Below are positions 25,681-34,389 of a stretch of DNA of 35,337 bases, one piece after another. Every line of letters starts with the position of its first letter. Position 1 is the stretch's first letter. The notes under the pieces are model-generated. The model had not been told where the DNA came from. It searched no databases and saw only the letters and a program-made list of their open reading frames with translations. A program made the translations under genes and the position numbers. The DNA comes from Saccharicrinis sp. Its GTDB lineage: Bacteria; Bacteroidota; Bacteroidia; Bacteroidales; Marinilabiliaceae. The stretch spans positions 1 through 35,337 of the forward strand of contig JAGXIP010000281.1 of assembly GCA_024635585.1 (NCBI GenBank). The letters run 5' to 3'.

Positions 25681-28600
25681 ATGAAAAAAGTAAATCAATT
25701 TATTTGTCGGGGTTATTTTTTGCTGGCAATCGTTTTAATATCTGTACAGGTATCTATTGCACAAACGCACCAAACAATAACAGGGTCAGTACAAGATGTT
25801 AATGGTGAATCTCTTATCGGTGTAAATGTGGTGGAGAAAGGTACCACCTACGGTACCATTACCGATATTAACGGTCGTTTTAACCTAAGTGTAAGCACGC
25901 AGAATCCTACTTTGCAAATTTCTTATCTTGGTTATGAGAACCAAGAGATTGAAATAGTCAATGGTCAGGAGAATAAGATTATCCTAAAGGAGAGTTTTAT
26001 GAATCTCGATGAGGTATTTGTGGTAGGTTATGGTGTACAAAAAAAGTCGCATCTTACCGGAGCTGTCTCTAAAGTGAAGAGTGAGAGCATGGCGGAGTTG
26101 CCGGTATCGAGCATCGACCAGGCCTTGCAGGGCAAGCTGGCAGGTGTAACCATACAAAACACCACATCCGAAGTAGGCGAAGCACCACAGATACGCATAC
26201 GGGGTATGGGTTCTATAAGTGCCAGCAGCGAACCACTGGTTGTGGTGGATGGATATCCAACATCCGATGGGCTATCCATGGTGGATTTGGGCGACGTTGA
26301 ATCTGTTGAGGTTCTTAAAGATGCCGCTTCCGGTGCTATTTATGGCTCTCGTGCTGCAAATGGAGTAATATTAATCACCACCAAATCAGGTAATATAAAC
26401 AAACCTAAATATGCTATCAAAGCCTTTGGTGGATTAAAATATGCTTATCAGTTACATCCTATCATGACTACGGATGAATACCTAACAATGCGGCGTAACG
26501 AAGAGGCGTTGGGAGGTGAAACTGTTGGCAGCATGGAACGTTCCTGGGGTACCTTTGAGAATGAAACAGACTGGCAACGCGAAGGACTTAATGAGCCAGC
26601 TTCCATTTACAATGCGCAGTTTAGCGTATCGGGTGGTAAAAAGGAGCTGCGTTACTATATATCATCAAGTTACCTAAAGGATGAGGGTATCATGATTGAT
26701 AATGATTACGAGAAATTTAGCGTGCGCGCCAAAATGGATGCCACACTATCTCCAAAAATAAAGATGGGTATTAACCTGACACCAACCTATTCCAAGCGTC
26801 AGCGTCCGGCTACCAATTATATCGATTTTTATCGTAGTTATGGCTGGTTGCCTGTGAAGCATAATGCACAAACATCGGCGATTACTGGCAAAGCCATTGG
26901 CGAATATGCTCATGGACGCGATTTTAACAACCAAACTTTTACCGACGAAAATGGCGAGTTTACAGCTAGGCCTTGGTCTACTTCCAATAACAACCCACGT
27001 TCAATAATGGATAACGAAAAACGTTTTAGATACGATTACAGATTGCAGACCAACGCTTATTTGAGTGTGAAAATAACGGATGATTTGGAATTTAAAACAT
27101 CAAATGGCTTTTATTTTAAGTATAATGAGGTGGAGGAATACCGTAACCTAGCCGCTAAAAAAGACGGCGAGCCTAATAGAGGTGTTTATGGTAACGAGTT
27201 GTTTTTGGATTTGTTAACTGAAAATACCTTTGATTACAACAAATCCTTTGGCTTACATGGTATCACCGCGCTGGCTGGTTTTACCGCACAAAAAACAAAA
27301 ATTAAATCAGCCAATATGGTAGGGCTTAATTTTCCTACCGACTATGTACCCACATTGAATGCCGCCTCCACGATTGAACTAACGGAGTCGCAAACATTCC
27401 GGGAGGAGATTGGCTTGATGTCGGTATTGGGACGGCTTACGTATAGTTATGATGACAAATATCTTATGTCGGCGAGTCTACGTACGGATGGGAGCTCTTT
27501 GTTTGGCCCTGAGAACCGATGGGGTTGGTTTCCTGCGGTATCTTTAGGTTGGCGCGTATCGGAGGAGGGCTTTATGGAGCAGTTCTCTTGGGTGGATCAA
27601 CTTAAGCTAAGAGCTAGCTATGGCGTTACAGGTAACAATGACATTCCGAATTATGCCCATCAAAACAAACTTAATCCCGCCAATTATCCGTTTGGTGCTA
27701 ACAACGGCAGTGTGCAGCCTGGCTTAGCTAACGTTAGTTCAACCTTGGCCAATAAGGGCATTACCTGGGAACAGACGGATGAATACAACTTTGGTATGGA
27801 TTTGAATGTTTTGAACAGCAGGATAAATATCTCTGCCGAATACTATTATTCTGTTACCCGTAAATTATTGTTCAAGCAACCAGCACTCTCATTTACTGGA
27901 TATACCGAGTACTGGAATAATATTGGAAAAGTACGTAACAGGGGATTAGAATTTGAGTTAACAACCTACAACATTAAAAACAAACAATTCGAATGGACTA
28001 CTTCATTTAACATTGCTGCCAACCAGAATAGGATATTAGAGATTGGTGGCGAAGAACGGTTTATCAACAAAGGTGAACGAAGCGAACAATATTTGGCTCA
28101 AGTGGGTAATCCGGCCATACAGTATTTTGGTTATAAAACTATTGGAGTTTGGAACTCTCAGGAGGAGATTAACAATAATGCAAGCCATATTTCGGATAAA
28201 CCCGGAGGACTTAGAGTTGCCGACCTTTACAAAGACGGTGTGATTAACGATAAGGATCGCACTGCATTAGGTAATCCATTCCCTGATTATACCTGGGGCT
28301 TTTCGAACCGATTAAGCTACAAAGCCTTTGATTTATCGGTAATGATACAAGGGGTACAAGGATTGGATATATTTAATGGTGACGGATATTATGTGGAATC
28401 TAAACGTATCAATTTAAATTACGTAAGCAATCGGTGGATTAATGCTGAGAATCCGGGCGATGGCAAAACGCCTTACGAGAACAATGGTATCCTATGGCAA
28501 GAAACAGATTATATGATTGAAGATGGTTCGTATGTGGCGCTCCGTGATGTTGTTTTGGGATATACCTTGCCTAAACGTGCTGCTACTAAAATGGGCTTGA

Positions 28601-28785
28601 GTGGTTTGCGCTTGTATCTGTCGGGTCAAAACCTGTTTTATATATGGAGCGATGATTACCGTGGCGTAAACCCGGAAGCACGTTATACTTATGGGGCCTA
28701 TACATCGCCACTTATCGATGGATACCAGCGGGGTGGTTTCCCCATTCAATCTACCGTTACGGGTGGAATAGAAATTAGTTTTTAA
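25681..28785 (+). CDS. SusC/RagA-family TonB-dependent outer-membrane transporter
   Basis: A 1034-aa outer-membrane protein. Signal peptide about 1-28 (ending SIAQTHQ). A CarboxypepD_reg-like domain lies at ~33-110 ('TITGSVQDVNGESLIGVNVVEKGT', 'TDINGRFNLSV'), followed by the SusC linker motif 'LDEVFVVGYGVQKKSHLTGAVSKV'. The plug domain (~120-240) has 'IRIRGMGS', 'PLVVVDGYP' and 'ESVEVLKDAASGAIYGSRAANGVILITTKSG', the typical SusC signature. A 22-strand barrel makes up the rest. With the SusD partner 23 bp downstream it takes up oligosaccharides using TonB energy. Neighbouring PL6 points to alginate oligomers as substrate; that is inference. Confidence 0.97.
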   Translation: MKKVNQFICRGYFLLAIVLISVQVSIAQTHQTITGSVQDVNGESLIGVNVVEKGTTYGTITDINGRFNLSVSTQNPTLQISYLGYENQEIEIVNGQENKIILKESFMNLDEVFVVGYGVQKKSHLTGAVSKVKSESMAELPVSSIDQALQGKLAGVTIQNTTSEVGEAPQIRIRGMGSISASSEPLVVVDGYPTSDGLSMVDLGDVESVEVLKDAASGAIYGSRAANGVILITTKSGNINKPKYAIKAFGGLKYAYQLHPIMTTDEYLTMRRNEEALGGETVGSMERSWGTFENETDWQREGLNEPASIYNAQFSVSGGKKELRYYISSSYLKDEGIMIDNDYEKFSVRAKMDATLSPKIKMGINLTPTYSKRQRPATNYIDFYRSYGWLPVKHNAQTSAITGKAIGEYAHGRDFNNQTFTDENGEFTARPWSTSNNNPRSIMDNEKRFRYDYRLQTNAYLSVKITDDLEFKTSNGFYFKYNEVEEYRNLAAKKDGEPNRGVYGNELFLDLLTENTFDYNKSFGLHGITALAGFTAQKTKIKSANMVGLNFPTDYVPTLNAASTIELTESQTFREEIGLMSVLGRLTYSYDDKYLMSASLRTDGSSLFGPENRWGWFPAVSLGWRVSEEGFMEQFSWVDQLKLRASYGVTGNNDIPNYAHQNKLNPANYPFGANNGSVQPGLANVSSTLANKGITWEQTDEYNFGMDLNVLNSRINISAEYYYSVTRKLLFKQPALSFTGYTEYWNNIGKVRNRGLEFELTTYNIKNKQFEWTTSFNIAANQNRILEIGGEERFINKGERSEQYLAQVGNPAIQYFGYKTIGVWNSQEEINNNASHISDKPGGLRVADLYKDGVINDKDRTALGNPFPDYTWGFSNRLSYKAFDLSVMIQGVQGLDIFNGDGYYVESKRINLNYVSNRWINAENPGDGKTPYENNGILWQETDYMIEDGSYVALRDVVLGYTLPKRAATKMGLSGLRLYLSGQNLFYIWSDDYRGVNPEARYTYGAYTSPLIDGYQRGGFPIQSTVTGGIEISF

Positions 28786-28795
28786 CCTGTTTGTA

Positions 28796-28802
28796 AAGGA
28801 GA
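28796..28802 (+). promoter_or_regulatory. Shine-Dalgarno deciding the SusD start
   Basis: AAAGGAG stands about 6 bp before the ATG at 28809. It favours this start over the ATG at 28836, although the later one would give a more usual signal peptide. Confidence 0.5.
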
Positions 28803-28808
28803 TATAAC

Positions 28809-30302
28809 ATGTTACTTAAAAATAAATATACTGCAATGAAAAAGGTACTCAATTATATAATTTCTATGGTGGTGTTGATGGGGCTCAGTACATCATGCCT
28901 CGATTTAAACCCCATATCCGAGATTGGTGAAGAATCTTTCTACAAAAACCAAGAGGAGATGAACCTGGCTGTGATAGCCTGCTATAACGGTTTACACGGT
29001 ACAATTAGCAAAGAGTGGGCGCTCACTGAGGTACGCAGCGACAATGCTCGTTTGTATAACGCCGCCACCAGCTCGGCTACCAACCTGCTACTGGTGCAGT
29101 TGGACCAATTGTTGGTAAGCCCTAACAACAGCAATGTTGAGGAATATTGGAACGCCGTGTACCATAACATATCGCGCTGTAATACCGTATTACGTCCTGA
29201 TTATCTGGCCGTGGTGACTGACCCAGTCAAGCACGACCAATTTAAGGGCGAGGCACTGTTTATCCGTTCGTACCACTATTTTAACATGGTACGACTGTTT
29301 GGGCCTGTGTTTTTGATTACAGATAATATTAGTGCCCAGGAAGCTAAGACAAAAGATCGCATAGCCGTAGATGAGGTTTATGAGCAAATAGAAAAAGACC
29401 TGTTAGAGGCCATCGATTTATTGCCATCATCCTATGATGACAATGACAAGGGCAGGGTTACCAGCTTTGCGGCCAGAGCTCTTTACGGCAAATTGTTGTT
29501 GACCTTGCATCGTAACACCGAGGCATCTACAGTATTAGGGAATCTACTGACTGATTATGGTACCGATTTGATTGCCTTTGATCAGGTGTTTGATATTGGA
29601 AATGAATTGAATAAGGATATTCTTTTTGCCATCCGTTTTCTTTCCGGCGATAAAGGTTTAGGCTCACCTTTTGGAAACTATTTTGCACCCAAAAATAGTG
29701 GCTTAAATGTTATCAATGGCGATGGTGACGGATTCAATCATCCTACTACCGAACTAATTAACTTATTTGCAAGTGACGATGTTCGCAAAACGGCAACATT
29801 GTCCGAAACATATTACGATCCAGGCAAAACAGAACCTAATATATACGATCCTTATGTAACTAAATACCTGTCGTCCACAAGTTCTAAATACGATAGCGAA
29901 AACGACTGGCCTGTGTTGCGTCTTAGCGACTGTATTTTAATGTATGCAGAAGTATTGAATGAGCTAAATGGTCCCTCTGCAGGACTTGAATACCTGAACA
30001 TGGTGCGCACACGTGCCGGATTGGTCAACTATAATATTTCCGACTTTCCGCACAAACAGGCATTCAGGAATGCAATTGAAAAGGAGCGCCGCTTAGAACT
30101 GGCCTTTGAAAATGAGCGTTGGTTCGACCTTTTACGCTGGGATATTGCCGTAGATAGAATAAATAATCACTTGTTAACCGAGGCTTTCTACTCTGAATAT
30201 ACCTACCCCATAGCACAGGTTCAAAAATGGCAATTGTTGTTACCCATCCCACAAAATGTTATTGACATCAATCCGACCATTACACAAAACTTTGGATATT
30301 AA
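28809..30302 (+). CDS. SusD/RagB-family surface glycan-binding lipoprotein
   Basis: A 497-aa lipoprotein. Lipobox LSTSC has Cys30 (counting from 28809), followed by LDLNP, the usual SusD mature start. SusD motifs are 'FYKNQEEMNLAVIACYNGL', 'YWNAVYHNISRCNTVL', 'GEALFIRSYHYFNMVRLFGPV', 'GRVTSFAARALYGKLLL' and the C-terminal 'FRNAIEKERRLELAFENERWFDLLRW'. It caps the SusC barrel and binds glycan. It could start at 28836 (MKKVLNYI), but the ribosome binding site supports 28809. The next gene is the PL6 lyase, 68 bp on. Confidence 0.96.
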   Translation: MLLKNKYTAMKKVLNYIISMVVLMGLSTSCLDLNPISEIGEESFYKNQEEMNLAVIACYNGLHGTISKEWALTEVRSDNARLYNAATSSATNLLLVQLDQLLVSPNNSNVEEYWNAVYHNISRCNTVLRPDYLAVVTDPVKHDQFKGEALFIRSYHYFNMVRLFGPVFLITDNISAQEAKTKDRIAVDEVYEQIEKDLLEAIDLLPSSYDDNDKGRVTSFAARALYGKLLLTLHRNTEASTVLGNLLTDYGTDLIAFDQVFDIGNELNKDILFAIRFLSGDKGLGSPFGNYFAPKNSGLNVINGDGDGFNHPTTELINLFASDDVRKTATLSETYYDPGKTEPNIYDPYVTKYLSSTSSKYDSENDWPVLRLSDCILMYAEVLNELNGPSAGLEYLNMVRTRAGLVNYNISDFPHKQAFRNAIEKERRLELAFENERWFDLLRWDIAVDRINNHLLTEAFYSEYTYPIAQVQKWQLLLPIPQNVIDINPTITQNFGY

Positions 30303-30370
30303 TTGGTTTGGGTTTGATAAAAAAAAATAGGACAATTACCCGTGATGAAAAATAAAATTAAAATCATGAG

Positions 30371-32776
30371 ATGAATAGATTATTAAGATATATAGGTCTT
30401 GTTTTTATCCTCTTGGCAGTAAATGGCTTGGCTTCGGCAAAAAGTTATAAGGTGTCGAACGTGCAGGAATATAACGTTTTGATGGGTAAGCTTGTGCCAG
30501 GCGATACGGTAATCCTGACCAATGGCAAGTGGATGGATGCTTCCTTGGTTTTTACTGGGGTGGGCACGGCACAAGAACCAATTACGCTTACTGTTGAAAG
30601 TAAAGGTCAAGTGACCCTCCAAGGGAAATCGTCGCTCAAAATACATGGCGAGTACCTCCATGTGTCAGGCTTGGTGTTTGTAAATGGATATACCGACACC
30701 AAATTTGTTATCGAGTTTAAATCGGGGAGCAAACTGGCCAATAATTGTAGGGTGAGCCATTGCGTGGTGGACAATTACAACCAACCCAACTCCGCCGATC
30801 AGGATACTTGGCTTAGCTTGTGGGGTAAAAACAATACGGTAGAATATTGCTACTTTGGTGGTAAAACCAATCAAGGGCCTACTTTTATTGTTTGGCCCAA
30901 CGACTCAAGTAGCACGGATAACCATCACCATATTTATCGTAACTATTTTGGCTATCGCGACGATTTAGGCAATAATGGTGGTGAAACGATGCGTATAGGC
31001 ACGAGTGATCACTCACAAAAAGTGTCTGCTACCCGTGTGGAGCAAAATTATTTTGAACACTGCAACGGCGAAATAGAGATCATATCCATTAAATCGTGCG
31101 AAAACCTTATTCAGTCCAACACATTTTTTGAGTGTCAGGGTACTGTAACTTTGCGCCATGGGCACCGCAACCATATTGATGGGAACTTTTTTATTGGTAA
31201 TCACAAAGCACTTACTGGTGGAGTTCGGATAATTAATGAGGGACATCAAATCACTAATAACTTGTTTTATAAATTGGCAGGTACTGGATTTAGGGCACCC
31301 CTTTCTATTTTAAACGGTATCCCAAACTCGCCCTTAAATGGTTACGCTAGGGTTAAAGATGTTGTAGTTGGCAACAATACTTTTTTTGATTGTACCGAGC
31401 CATGGCTGTTTAACGGCGGCATTGAGTCGCGCAATAGGGTAGAATCACCGGAGAATACTTTATTGACCAATAACCTTGTTTTTTCTACTAAACAACAAGC
31501 TGTTACCCAAGTGCTGGGCGATGCTTCGGGCATAAAAATGCTTAATAATGTGGCATGGTTGGCCAATGGACTTTACCAAAGCGATGGTTTTGTGCCTGCT
31601 CATTTTACTCAGATACCTTTTAAGAGTTGGTTTGTGCCGGTGGCCGATGTAGCTTCTGTGCAAAATAGCTCGGTAGAACATGATATAACCGGACGGTTGC
31701 GAAGCGATGCAAATGCTGTTGGAGCTTTTGGTTCTAAGCAGACTAAAGCCGATGTGTTTGTGCCTGCAGCTGATAATTGTGGCCCTTTATGGTATCAACC
31801 TCAAATAAAGAAACAACCCCAGGCAGAAAGTGCTTCGGTAATAGAGGTCCCAGCCGAAGAGGATGCCTTACTCAAAGCACTTAAAACAGCGGTGGATGGC
31901 GATGTGTTTGAGTTACTCGAAGGAGTGCACAAACTCAGTAAAAAGCTATCTCTGGATAAAAAAATTACTATCAAGGCCTCGGCCAGTGCAAAAAGTAAAC
32001 CAGTACTGCGTTTTTCACAAACATCATCTACCATTTCAATGGTTGAGCTGAAAGATGGTGCCTTGCTAACACTTGACAATGTAGATTTGGACGGCAACGC
32101 TCAAAGCGACTATGCTGCCAAATATGGCTTTACTACCTATAAAGAAAGTATGGTGAAGTATAGCTTAGTGCTGCGAAATTGTGAAATATACGGATTTACA
32201 AACGAGGACGGCGGAGGTGTTTTTAAAGCCTATCCCGGATCATTGGCCGACAGTATTGTACTTGATAATTGCATCGTTCGCGATTGTTACCGTGGCTTTG
32301 CCCTGTCCGCAGATAAGGATAACCCGGGTGGCTATAATGCCGAGCATATTGCCTTTTATAACACTGTTTTTAAATCAGTTAAGCAATGGGGTCTCGAGTA
32401 CTATACAGGTAGCGAAATGATTGAATCTTTCAAAGGGAAGCTTACGATTGACCATTGCGTTTTCGATGATGTAAACAGTTTTGAAGGACAAGTGATTCTG
32501 CGTACCAAAGGCATTGATTCTGTATCAGTTACCAACTCCATTTTTGTTTATTCTTTGGCCAAAAATCCCATTGTTTTGGTTGGGCCAAATCAATTTATAA
32601 ACAATTGCTGTGTTTTTAGGAGTGGTCAGGTATCTGCCAAAGCAGGTGCACAGATTTCCGGAATAATGGATGTAAATCCAAAATTTGAAAAAGGAAGTTA
32701 TCACTTATCCGAAAAATCCCCTTTGTTAAAGGCCGGATCCGAGGGTACTAATATTGGTTTAAAAAAATTACCATAG
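30371..32776 (+). CDS. two-domain polysaccharide lyase family 6 enzyme (probable alginate lyase)
   Basis: 801 aa. Signal peptide about 1-23 (ending GLASAKS). Residues ~25-430 are a right-handed beta-helix of the PL6 (chondroitinase B/alginate lyase) type. The Ca2+-binding acidic pair E234/E236 and catalytic Lys K241 lie in 'NGEIEIISIKSCEN', and Arg R262 in 'TLRHGHRNHIDGN'. The spacing of 21 between Lys and Arg equals K250/R271 of chondroitinase B. Residues ~485-800 form a second beta-helix ('LRNCEIYGFT', 'LDNCIVRDCYRGFAL', 'IDHCVFDDVNSFEG'), as in two-domain alginate lyases such as AlyGC. Activity on alginate is most likely; chondroitin/dermatan is the alternative. Confidence 0.92.
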   Translation: MNRLLRYIGLVFILLAVNGLASAKSYKVSNVQEYNVLMGKLVPGDTVILTNGKWMDASLVFTGVGTAQEPITLTVESKGQVTLQGKSSLKIHGEYLHVSGLVFVNGYTDTKFVIEFKSGSKLANNCRVSHCVVDNYNQPNSADQDTWLSLWGKNNTVEYCYFGGKTNQGPTFIVWPNDSSSTDNHHHIYRNYFGYRDDLGNNGGETMRIGTSDHSQKVSATRVEQNYFEHCNGEIEIISIKSCENLIQSNTFFECQGTVTLRHGHRNHIDGNFFIGNHKALTGGVRIINEGHQITNNLFYKLAGTGFRAPLSILNGIPNSPLNGYARVKDVVVGNNTFFDCTEPWLFNGGIESRNRVESPENTLLTNNLVFSTKQQAVTQVLGDASGIKMLNNVAWLANGLYQSDGFVPAHFTQIPFKSWFVPVADVASVQNSSVEHDITGRLRSDANAVGAFGSKQTKADVFVPAADNCGPLWYQPQIKKQPQAESASVIEVPAEEDALLKALKTAVDGDVFELLEGVHKLSKKLSLDKKITIKASASAKSKPVLRFSQTSSTISMVELKDGALLTLDNVDLDGNAQSDYAAKYGFTTYKESMVKYSLVLRNCEIYGFTNEDGGGVFKAYPGSLADSIVLDNCIVRDCYRGFALSADKDNPGGYNAEHIAFYNTVFKSVKQWGLEYYTGSEMIESFKGKLTIDHCVFDDVNSFEGQVILRTKGIDSVSVTNSIFVYSLAKNPIVLVGPNQFINNCCVFRSGQVSAKAGAQISGIMDVNPKFEKGSYHLSEKSPLLKAGSEGTNIGLKKLP

Positions 32777-32814
32777 ATAAAAAAATAATAAAGCACATTT
32801 TAAAATTATAAGAT

Positions 32815-34317
32815 ATGAGTTTATATAGAACAAAATTGGATTTTCACCCAACAGCTATCTTCACGCAAGGAGGCTTGTTTATGCTGGTGTTGGTTGCTTT
32901 GTTACTGGGTGGATGTAACGAAGAGGTATCTGTATTCGAGCAAAAATCAATGCCTCCTGTTGTATCATCTTTTAGTCCTATGGAAGGAGCTGCCGGTACT
33001 GATTTAACTATCATGGGCGACTTTCTTACGGATGTGGACTCGGTTAAAATTGGCGGCGTATTGGCCCAAATAAAATATCGGGTATCAAAAAACGAACTTA
33101 TTGTTAATGTTCTTCCCGAATGTAAAACAGGTACTGTTGTCTTGCGTAATTCCAGCGGATGGACAGAAAGCTCGGAAGTTTTTACCATGGAGTATGCGGT
33201 GCCTACTTTGAGCACTATTCCTGCAATAGCTAGGGTGAACGATGAAATAGAGTTGCGCGGTACAAAATTGAATGCTGTGCATAAGGTCTATTTTCGTGAA
33301 GCCGGTGGTACAGATGTTGAAGCAACTATTCTTTATCAAAGAGTGGACGAGCTGATTGTTGAAGTTCCCTATTTTAGTGGCGAAAATGCAAAGATTGTAC
33401 TTTCGTACCTTAAGGGATCCGAGGCGCAAACCGTTGTGTCGGATAATGATTTTTCTTTGTCAAAACCCATTCCTTCCGTCACTAATTCGCCAGCAGAAGC
33501 ACAGGTAAACACTACCGTAGAACTTAAAGGTGAAAACTTAACGGTTGTGGATAAAGTGATGGTGGGTCAATATCAAGCCCAAATTGTTACCCGCACCAAT
33601 AATGCTATTACTTTTATTGTGCCAGGTGAATTTGAAGCTTCTGCTTCGGTGCCATTAAAGGTGGTTTTTTATGGTGGTCAGGAAGTTGTTATATCTACTT
33701 CGTTTAGCGTGGTGGTAGGCGAAATTGCCAAAGTATTGTTTTGGGAGGCTCGCACTATTCAATGCCAAGTAGATGATGCCGAGAGCGTGTTTTTTAACCC
33801 TAAAATAGGTTACTCATACGCGCCATGTGAGTACGAGGCCAACCGCGATAATATTTACTTTTATGTAACTTGGAGCGGAAGCAGTAAGTACATCCAGCTC
33901 AACAATCCGAACAACAGTGCCAACCAGGCCAAAAACTTTAAGTGCGAAGGTGCAAACCTGCCCACAGAGTTGCTACCCAATATTGTTAAGTTCAGAATTT
34001 TGGATGCTACCGATGAAACTCAACTGGCTCTAAAAAACAAAGTGATTAACAAAGAAATACTAGAAATTACCGATGAAACATGGGCTGGTGTGCCGCAGAG
34101 TTCAGTCAATACCCCTCGTTTTTACCCATCACCCACTGCCCCTGGAAGTAACGAAATTGTGATTGGTGATGTTGTTATGTTCCAGCGATTTTTAGCAGAG
34201 GAAGTTGTGGAAACTGGCTTTATACATGTTACAGATTACTCCATACCTGATTTTACAGTAGATCCTAACGAAGGCAAGAAGGCCGTAGTTACCTTTAATT
34301 GTTATTTCCAAAAATAA
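32815..34317 (+). CDS. TIG/IPT-domain surface glycan-binding lipoprotein of the PUL
   Basis: A 500-aa lipoprotein with lipobox LLGGC (Cys34). Three TIG/IPT Ig-like repeats follow. The first starts about 47 ('PPVVSSFSPMEGAAGTDLTIMGDFL'), the second about 130 ('PTLSTIPAIARVNDEIELRGTKL') and the third about 215 ('PSVTNSPAEAQVNTTVELKGENL'). A C-terminal domain of about 190 residues ('VLFWEARTIQCQV...YFQK') has no motif I recognise and probably binds glycan. Such TIG-plus-binding-domain lipoproteins occupy the SusE/F-like position in many PULs. Here the gene lies after the lyase instead of directly after SusD. A terminator-like hairpin follows. Confidence 0.85.
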   Translation: MSLYRTKLDFHPTAIFTQGGLFMLVLVALLLGGCNEEVSVFEQKSMPPVVSSFSPMEGAAGTDLTIMGDFLTDVDSVKIGGVLAQIKYRVSKNELIVNVLPECKTGTVVLRNSSGWTESSEVFTMEYAVPTLSTIPAIARVNDEIELRGTKLNAVHKVYFREAGGTDVEATILYQRVDELIVEVPYFSGENAKIVLSYLKGSEAQTVVSDNDFSLSKPIPSVTNSPAEAQVNTTVELKGENLTVVDKVMVGQYQAQIVTRTNNAITFIVPGEFEASASVPLKVVFYGGQEVVISTSFSVVVGEIAKVLFWEARTIQCQVDDAESVFFNPKIGYSYAPCEYEANRDNIYFYVTWSGSSKYIQLNNPNNSANQAKNFKCEGANLPTELLPNIVKFRILDATDETQLALKNKVINKEILEITDETWAGVPQSSVNTPRFYPSPTAPGSNEIVIGDVVMFQRFLAEEVVETGFIHVTDYSIPDFTVDPNEGKKAVVTFNCYFQK

Positions 34318-34329
34318 ATTCCCCATCTC

Positions 34330-34375
34330 AAACTCAACTCTTGTTTTTTTAAATAAGGGTTGAGTTTAATTTTTT
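34330..34375 (+). terminator. terminator inside the polysaccharide locus
   Basis: AAACTCAACTCTT (34330-34342) pairs with AAGGGTTGAGTTT (34355-34367) over 13 positions with one G-T pair. A T-run follows at 34370-34375. It ends 15 bp before the next ATG, so it may lower expression of the following gene. Confidence 0.75.
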
Positions 34376-34389
34376 CAATAAAAATTTTA

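Noticed and set aside
28836-30302. Alternative SusD start at the internal ATG (MKKVLNYI)
   Set aside because: It would give a more typical signal peptide, but the AAAGGAG lies correctly spaced before 28809, so the upstream start was kept; the choice is not certain.
30366-30374. Two-codon ATG AGA TGA mini-ORF overlapping the PL6 start
   Set aside because: Too short to mean anything without support; likely coincidence in an AT-rich leader.
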